A DNA stretch of 64,000 nucleotides from Vanilla planifolia (taxonomy: Eukaryota; Streptophyta; Magnoliopsida; Asparagales; Orchidaceae): assembly GCA_023846275.1 (NCBI GenBank), contig CM043868.1, forward strand, positions 21,175,755 to 21,239,754. The letters are read 5' to 3'. A program made the position numbers and the translations under genes. Of this stretch, positions 59,401 to 64,000 are shown piece by piece. The first letter of the stretch is position 1; every line of letters begins with the position of its first letter. Below the pieces are notes generated by a model. The model did not search any database. It was given only the letters and a program-made list of their open reading frames with translations, and was not told the DNA's origin.

Positions 59401-61568
59401 GATGTGTTTAAACTCGGTAATGTTGGTTACACATTGAATTACGCAGGGTTTTTACAGTAGAGAGTAGAATGTGAACAACTTGATGAGTTTTACTGTTTAA
59501 CAGAAGCATATGATTATATTTGGAGTCGTACAATGCTAGCAAGATTTTTTCTTGAATGATTCTGCTAGTAAAATGCTTCTTGGAGATATAAGCTGTCATA
59601 GATGATTCTGTATGATTCACTGTTAACTTGGCACTTATTTTGTAAAATTTATTGGCCAACCCAGTTGGGTAGCAGTACTCCAATCTCTTTGGCTTATTCT
59701 AATTTTAGTCGAAGCAATTTGCTGTCTTCCAGTTTGAATTCAGCTTTCCTGAAGAAATGCAAGACACTGTTGGATTTCAGTTCAAATTGACCAATACTAC
59801 CTGAAAATGTTCCACAGAAACCATCTAGCCCATCAGTATATGTAATGTTAATGGTATTGAATTAGTTTCTGTCACTGTTAGAAACTTTAATCAAAATTTA
59901 ATTGCTTGATTATTCACCTATCATAAAAATGGTGACAGATTGTATATTTGGTTTTACTTGCATTATGGAACGGATATGACATCCATAATCCAATTTGCAT
60001 GTGCAGAAGTTGCACATGATTCTTTCTTTGGTCAATGATTTTTGGCACAAGAAAAAATTTTGTGGAGTAGATAGCGCTTTGTGTTTCATCTGCAGGGAAT
60101 GTTGGCAATGCCAAGCTGAAAGCCTCTTTCCTTTGAGATCTTAATTTTTGACTTATTTTGGTATGATTATTACCCCTTGAATATTATTCTAATAAATTAG
60201 GCCTGTTGAATGAATTGTCTTAGATCACAAGGGTAACCTTGTCCAGAATCCCAGCCCAAGGTGAAGCCAAACATTGAGTTATCTTTTATATGTGAAGGCC
60301 AAAATAAACATCTTAGAACTTATTGAAATAGAACAACAAATGTGGCCGTAAGTTTTGCTGAGGGAGACATTATTCAGGTCATGAATGCTAATGGGTGATA
60401 ATAGTTGTGACTATCTGTGGTTGAGGGACTTAATTAAGCTCCTAGGGCCTTCTCTTAGTTATGATTAGCTTAATGCTTGCTGTCATACTTGATATGGATA
60501 TGATTATTTATCTGATTATCCATCATCAAAGGAAAAAAAAAATTTAGTAACCCATAATATTTATACATACCTGCATGTAAAGCATGCAGTGAGTCTTGAG
60601 GTTCGTTCTTTAACCTTGATCTTAATATTTTATAAGTTTGATATAACTTCATGTGCATCACGGTACATAAGCATGAGCATATTTGAATAATTAGTTTTAG
60701 GACAATAAATGGTAAAGCTTGAGTTTATGCATGGATCTTATTCAATTCAAATAGTAGTTATTTTAATTTGTATTGTAGTATTATTAGTAAAGAGATATGA
60801 ATGTGTTAATCAACCTAATTGTAAATATTTCAACATTGGCTTGACTTTTCGTCTGCGCTCTTCATGTTTTCATCGCTCAATATTCTTGCGTATTTAATAT
60901 AGACTCTTTTAAACAGCTTTACAGGCGTGAAGAGGAGGATACAATAAAAGAAGTGCCTAAAGTATCCGAAGATGCTAGCAAGGTTAGTGATTTTTTACTA
61001 TATTATTTCCTAGGTTACATAAATAATTTTTTCTATAGTATTAAATTTGTTTTTTCGCTATAAGTTTTTAGATAGAGAGTTACATGCAATATTACAATTT
61101 AAATAGCTTTGTGGTGTAACCAAATGCATCACTGTATTTGGTTCATCCATTTTATTATTGGTCTTTTTTGTGATCTGGAAGTTGTAGGCAGCCCTTTTGA
61201 CTTCCAGGGTGAGGTCGTCCTGCTTAACTTGCAGGATAAGGTCGTCCTTAGTTAAAATTATTTTTGGCCAGAGTTTATTGTGAAATCATTGGGCTCTGTA
61301 TCTTCTGAGTAAATGTGTATTCACATGCTTTTTTTGTGGAACTTCCTTTTGTTAATCATTTATTGTGTTTTTTTTTATCATTATTTATTTATTTTGTTAG
61401 TCATTGACACTTCCATGTTTTGTTGGATTTTTTTTTTTTTTTTTCTTTCAAAGAAACTCATATTTCGCTGTTTACTTTTGCAACTGCATAATGTATAGGT
61501 TGTCAATGCAGGAAAATAAGATGAAGGAGTATGAAATGGCAGCAAAACGTCTCAATAATGCCCAATTG
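47459..61568 (+). CDS. Mitochondrial ribosomal protein bL9, first four exons (partial)
   Basis: This gene encodes a bacterial-type L9 protein of the organellar large ribosomal subunit. Exons in phase are 47,459-47,581, 47,683-47,817, 60,917-60,982 and 61,512-61,568, giving 127 residues so far. Residues 1-30 (MAYALRHCIREPATALGRVT onward) have several Arg and Ala, no acidic residue beyond Glu11, and look like a mitochondrial presequence. Then comes the L9 N-domain: YRKLEVILTTTIEKLGKAG, and VAPGHFRNHLMPKMLAVPN, which is the conserved rRNA-binding L9 signature, then REQRK. Exons 3 and 4 supply LYRREEEDTIKEV and KEYEMAAKRLNNAQL, the helical linker. I assigned these by remembered similarity to the Arabidopsis L9/RNase H1-like protein. 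The C-terminal domain is absent and must lie beyond 64,000 if the gene is whole. The exon 2 donor (GTCCGT) is weak. Intron 2 is 13,099 bp. Confidence 0.85.
48325..51090 (+). mobile_element. Short decayed copia-type element in bL9 intron 2
   Basis: Diverged direct repeats at about 48,325-49,025 and 50,650-51,090 act as LTRs. They share 'AATATTAATATAT.CAAA', 'AGAATTAAGATATT', 'ATCATTGTTGTGGCAT'-like and 'AGAAGTTTGGAGGATTTCTTTTGT'-like blocks, and an ending around 'CATTTGTGC.ACTC.TTGCAAT'. The first repeat is longer because it contains about 170-200 bp of extra AT-rich DNA. Between them lies a gag start but no full pol, so the element is deleted or non-autonomous. Confidence 0.7.
49040..49245 (+). 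pseudogene. Copia gag N-terminal fragment
   Basis: The frame reads ATKYKIKIFDGSKSFKLWRI followed by KMIGLLVKKG. This matches the copia gag opening (family pattern KYEIEKFNGKNFSLWKLKM). It ends in a stop soon after, and the following 1.4 kb has only broken coding traces, among them a possible zinc-knuckle remnant (FYYLNKGHIIKYYKTSKKK) near 49,700. Confidence 0.75.
51361..52690 (+). repeat. Tandem array of ~585-bp LTR-leader-like units
   Basis: Two full units and a partial third follow one another (starts about 51,361, 51,942 and 52,530). Each holds, in order, 'TTTAGTCTTATATTGTAA.TGAGTA', 'TAATATATAATTAATGTA'-like, 'GGTTATTAGGT.TTC', 'CTAACAAGTTATTTTAGAG' then 'CCATTGGTTTAATTAGGATC', 'CAATGATAC.TCATGG.ATTAAT', 'CCATGGAGC' and 'GCTTTGTTTGAGTGATTGA'. 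The 'AGAGCCATTGG' block resembles the segment just downstream of a copia LTR, so each unit looks like an LTR end joined to leader DNA. No coding sequence is present. Confidence 0.75.
52700..54700 (-). pseudogene. Copia gag-pol remnant on the minus strand
   Basis: On the minus strand a gag zinc knuckle (CFNCD, stop, KGHFKNQC; 54,548-54,591) is followed at lower coordinates by the end of a copia reverse transcriptase: RLKSELNK, stop, LSKRHATIKMTLGMQISRDK (about 53,105-53,215) and TKRVLYASIIRILMYAMA (about 52,940-53,010), the latter corresponding to the family's PYASAVGSLMYAM. Protease and integrase are not recognisable. It is heavily mutated and belongs to a different copia subfamily from the one at 5,228-9,522. 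Confidence 0.7.
55770..58480 (-). mobile_element. Short non-autonomous LTR element in bL9 intron 2, antisense
   Basis: Direct repeats of about 390 bp at 55,770-56,160 and 58,090-58,480 share 'CACAATTC.AATTTTTGG'-like, 'CCTAGGTTATG', 'GAAATAA.ATGC..AGT', 'TTTAAATAGATTA.AAGA' and 'AATCAA.TA' blocks. On the minus strand the 58,090-58,480 copy is followed at once by TTTGGTATCACAG, close to the usual plant primer-binding site TTGGTATCAGAGC, which marks that copy as the 5' LTR and fixes the element's orientation. The 1.9-kb interior is extremely AT-rich and encodes nothing I recognise, so it is either non-autonomous or internally deleted. Confidence 0.72.
58090..58480 (-). repeat. 5' LTR of the short element
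   Basis: It is the partner of 55,770-56,160. The adjacent primer-binding-site-like sequence appears on the plus strand as CTGTGATACCAAATGATAGA at 58,075-58,094. Confidence 0.7.
58481..60916 (+). other. Last part of bL9 intron 2
   Basis: There is no recognisable coding sequence or repeat pair here. Base composition is more balanced than in the transposon-filled part, so this may be original intron sequence. It ends in the acceptor TTTAAACAG at 60,916. Confidence 0.55.
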
Positions 61569-62934
61569 GTGAGTTTTGAATAGCTTTTGCAATTCAAACA
61601 TATCTTTTTTCATCTTAGTACTATGGAATTTTGATTTAACTCATCCGGTCATAGTTGGCTTCAGCACTCCGCTATTAACATGTAAATGGAGGTGTGCAGA
61701 TGGTTCATTGATACTTAATAAATCTTTGCTTTTCATAGCTATGAGCATCTCTGCTTAAGTTTGACTTTGGGAAGGGTGTTGTCTCCTACCTTCTAGTAGA
61801 ACTACTGCTTGATTCTTGATAGGTCATTACCCCACTTTTTTTAATCTGATAATTTGATCTAAGCAACTTTCTTTGCTAGTTTTTATTCCGATCATGTAGT
61901 AATTCTCTAAAATTATCTGAAAAATTCCTGATGATGTAGATGTGTTGATTTGCTTTCTTTAATGAGTGGTCACCGCACTCCAGCAGGTGCAAAACCTGCT
62001 CTATAACATAGGAATTTTAAAGAGAGATGTATAGAGATATTGTGAAATTCAAACGAGTAGACAAAAATAACAAAATATGTAATTAAACCAAATTCTTTTA
62101 ATAATAAAATACTTGTGTTTCCTGAGATGCAAGCAATTTAAAACAGATTACTTATCAACTCGAAGGAAAATCCTAATTGATTGTTGGAAGAGAAAGGAGA
62201 TGGGCGTCTTTACGGCCCAAAAAATGCTCTAGACTCTATAAACCTTTATTAGAGGTTTCCACTGAAGCATAACCGGTAACAATTGAATTGATAATGATTG
62301 ATGGTTTTGCATATTGGGATAACTCAATTATGAAACTTGAAATCCAAAAGCAGCCTCAATTTGGCTAATGAATTTGTCTTGAAAAGTTACTAAAAACAAG
62401 TCAGTTTTTGGCTTGGATTGGGCTCTCAGACCAAAGTTCTATGAGCCTAATTTTGCTTGTATTAAAATTTTATTAGATTTGAGCCAAGTGTCACTTGTAA
62501 TTAGTTAGAATTAGCGATCAAGGGATCAATCATGGGCCTATTATAGTGTTATGATCCCCTACAAATACTGGCAACTAGAAAATTAACACTGCAGAGACAT
62601 TATGGAGACAAAACTTAGTTTATTCCATGCGTTTTCATATTAAACAACAATTTTATGGTCATTTTCTTATATTAAACAACAATTTGATGGTTGTTTACAA
62701 CTAAAATCTTGTAGAGTTTCCTCTTAGATTTCCTACATATTAAAATTCAATGAATTATGATATTGGGGTGAAAACTTATGGCCAAAATATAGAATCCGTG
62801 TTGAAATGCTAAACCAAGTGAGAAGTTCAATCCTATGATCTGAAGGTGGTGATTTAGATGGATTTTTCGGGCACAAAAACACAAAAATTGATTGGATGTT
62901 TTACCCTTAACATTGACATCTAATCCTTTGAATC
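61569..62934 (+). other. bL9 intron 4 up to the LINE junction
   Basis: The donor GTGAGT at 61,569 opens an intron whose acceptor is not seen. Two near-copies of 'TTATATTAAACAACAATTT.ATGGT' (as CATATTAAACAACAATTTTATGGTC and TATATTAAACAACAATTTGATGGTT) lie at 62,637-62,693. The AT-rich DNA changes abruptly to GC-rich DNA around 62,935-62,960. Confidence 0.55.
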
Positions 62935-64000
62935 ATGAACCCTCGATATTCCCTCGCTGGAAGGGCGGTGTTGGCGTCCTCGGTTCTCTGTGCAATCCCC
63001 AACCACATTTTGTGCCACTGCTGGGTGCCGGTGGGAGCCATGGCAGCAATTGAACGCAGGATCAGGCAGTTCCTATGGGGCGGCACTGGCAGCGTTCGGA
63101 CGCTTCATTACGCCTCCTGGGACTGTGTATCTTCGCCGAAGGCGGCCGGCGGGCTCGGGCTGCGGGACTTGCGTGTTTGGCACCAGGCCCTGCAGATGGC
63201 AAACTGTAAACGCATCCTTGGGCGCGAGGGCGGGCTATGGGTCGATTTGATGAGAAGGAAGTACGGGTTCGACGACCCGTTGATGAAGACACCCCGGAAT
63301 GCCTCGGCCGTCTGCAAAATGATCCTGGGAGCCATGCCGACGGCGTATTCATGCTTTGTGTGGCGCATCGGCAACGGGCGGCGGGTGAGATTTATGGAGG
63401 ACAATTGGATCGGGGTTATGCCTATCTGCTGCTGGCTTACGTTCATCAATGTCTGTACAAGGTGGCCGGTAAGCGTTGCCGAGTGCATCAGGGACGACGG
63501 CGCGTGGAATTTTGAAGCTATCTCCAGCTGGGCGGGTGAGGAGCTTGTTGAAAGAATCAGACACCTCCCGCGTGCTCGGAACTCCGCCCAGGATTGCCTG
63601 GTCCAGACGCATACCGAAAAGGAGAAGGTCCACAGTGGCCGCATCTATGCACAGATCAAACGCGAATCGTCCCCTGCTGGAGGCGGCGACCGGCGGCGTG
63701 AGGAAGCTACGAGGAGAATCTGGAAGCTAAAGGTGTTGCCGCGGGTTCGGATTTTCCTTTGGCGGGCTACCGGCGATTTTCTGCCTACGGCGACATGGAA
63801 GGCTCGCCGGGGAATTAGTCGTGATCCCCTGTGCCCGTTCGGTTGCATGGAGGAGGAAACCCTGCAGCATGCGCTGTGGGTCTGTCCACGTGCCCGGGAC
63901 GTGTGGGGGACCAGCCACGCGCGTCTTGCGCTGAGCGAGTTGGGCTGGCCCACGGGTGCGGCGCCCGGGTTTGAAATTTTGGAAAAGCTACGTGGATTCT
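62935..64000 (+). mobile_element. L1-type LINE reverse-transcriptase ORF, 3' portion, open to window end
   Basis: One frame is open from an ATG at 62,935 through 64,000, about 355 codons, and continues beyond the window. It opens with SLAGRAVLASSVLCAIPNHI, the region just after the reverse-transcriptase core in plant L1-like elements, followed by IRQFLWGG, GGLGLRDLRVWHQAL, WRIGNGRRVRFMEDNWIG and then the zinc-binding reverse-transcriptase tail (zf-RVT): IWKLKVLPRVRIFLWRA...CPFGCMEEETLQHALWVCP. The catalytic reverse-transcriptase core is missing, as expected for a 5'-truncated LINE insertion. It is strongly GC-rich and lacks stops, unlike every other element here. It probably lies in bL9 intron 4. 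Confidence 0.85.

Noticed and set aside
63062-63953. Several minus-strand ORFs of 60-178 codons over the LINE
   Set aside because: They are side effects of the high GC content; the plus frame alone matches the reverse-transcriptase tail and zinc-binding domain.
1-64000. CRISPR arrays, tRNA or rRNA genes
   Set aside because: Regular repeat-spacer structure was not seen; the tandem repeats found lack unique spacers and the genome is eukaryotic. I noticed no convincing tRNA cloverleaf with a TpsiC box or any rRNA segment, though a covariance-model search would be more sensitive.

Overview
The window is nuclear DNA from a flowering plant. It is very AT-rich, has spliced genes with GT-AG introns, and is full of decayed LTR retrotransposons. 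Two exon sets (the PTI1-like kinase and the hydroxypyruvate-reductase exon) are much richer in G+C than the neighbouring AT-rich exons of the cysteinyl-tRNA synthetase. That bimodality, with very long repeat-filled introns, suggests a monocot such as a palm, banana relative or similar lineage; this placement is an inference of low confidence.

Layout. 1-5,227: AT-rich DNA without a recognisable gene, holding one 463-bp tandem duplication. 5,228-9,522: a broken Ty1/copia element on the plus strand with both LTRs. 9,896-10,414: the terminal exon of a hydroxypyruvate/glyoxylate reductase-like gene; its first exon is not visible upstream. 12,828-14,065: an inverted second copy of the 3' half of the same copia element together with the DNA between the element and the exon, so the exon sits between the arms of a diverged inverted duplication of about 1.2 kb. 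15,005-15,350: a 48-bp minisatellite. 19,435-20,962: a complete four-exon PTI1-like receptor-like cytoplasmic kinase of 356 residues. 24,982-45,819: a complete nine-exon cysteinyl-tRNA synthetase of 512 residues, whose 11-kb first intron contains an old Ty3/gypsy element on the opposite strand. 47,459 to beyond 61,568: the first four exons of a mitochondrial ribosomal protein bL9 gene, with a 13.1-kb second intron packed with copia remnants, a tandem array of LTR-like units and a short LTR element. 62,935-64,000: the 3' part of a non-LTR (L1-type) reverse-transcriptase ORF, GC-rich and still open, running off the window.

The tRNA synthetase and bL9 genes are consecutive and in the same direction, and both serve translation, but they are separate transcription units 1.6 kb apart and nothing suggests joint control. 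I saw no novel multi-gene system, no CRISPR array and no convincing tRNA or rRNA gene. The points most worth following up are the inverted duplication around an apparently orphaned reductase exon, the contrast between giant and tiny introns within single genes, the tandem array of retroelement LTR-leader units, and the uncorrupted LINE ORF in an otherwise decayed landscape. Exon boundaries were placed by hand from reading frame, splice sites and remembered family sequences; no alignment was run.
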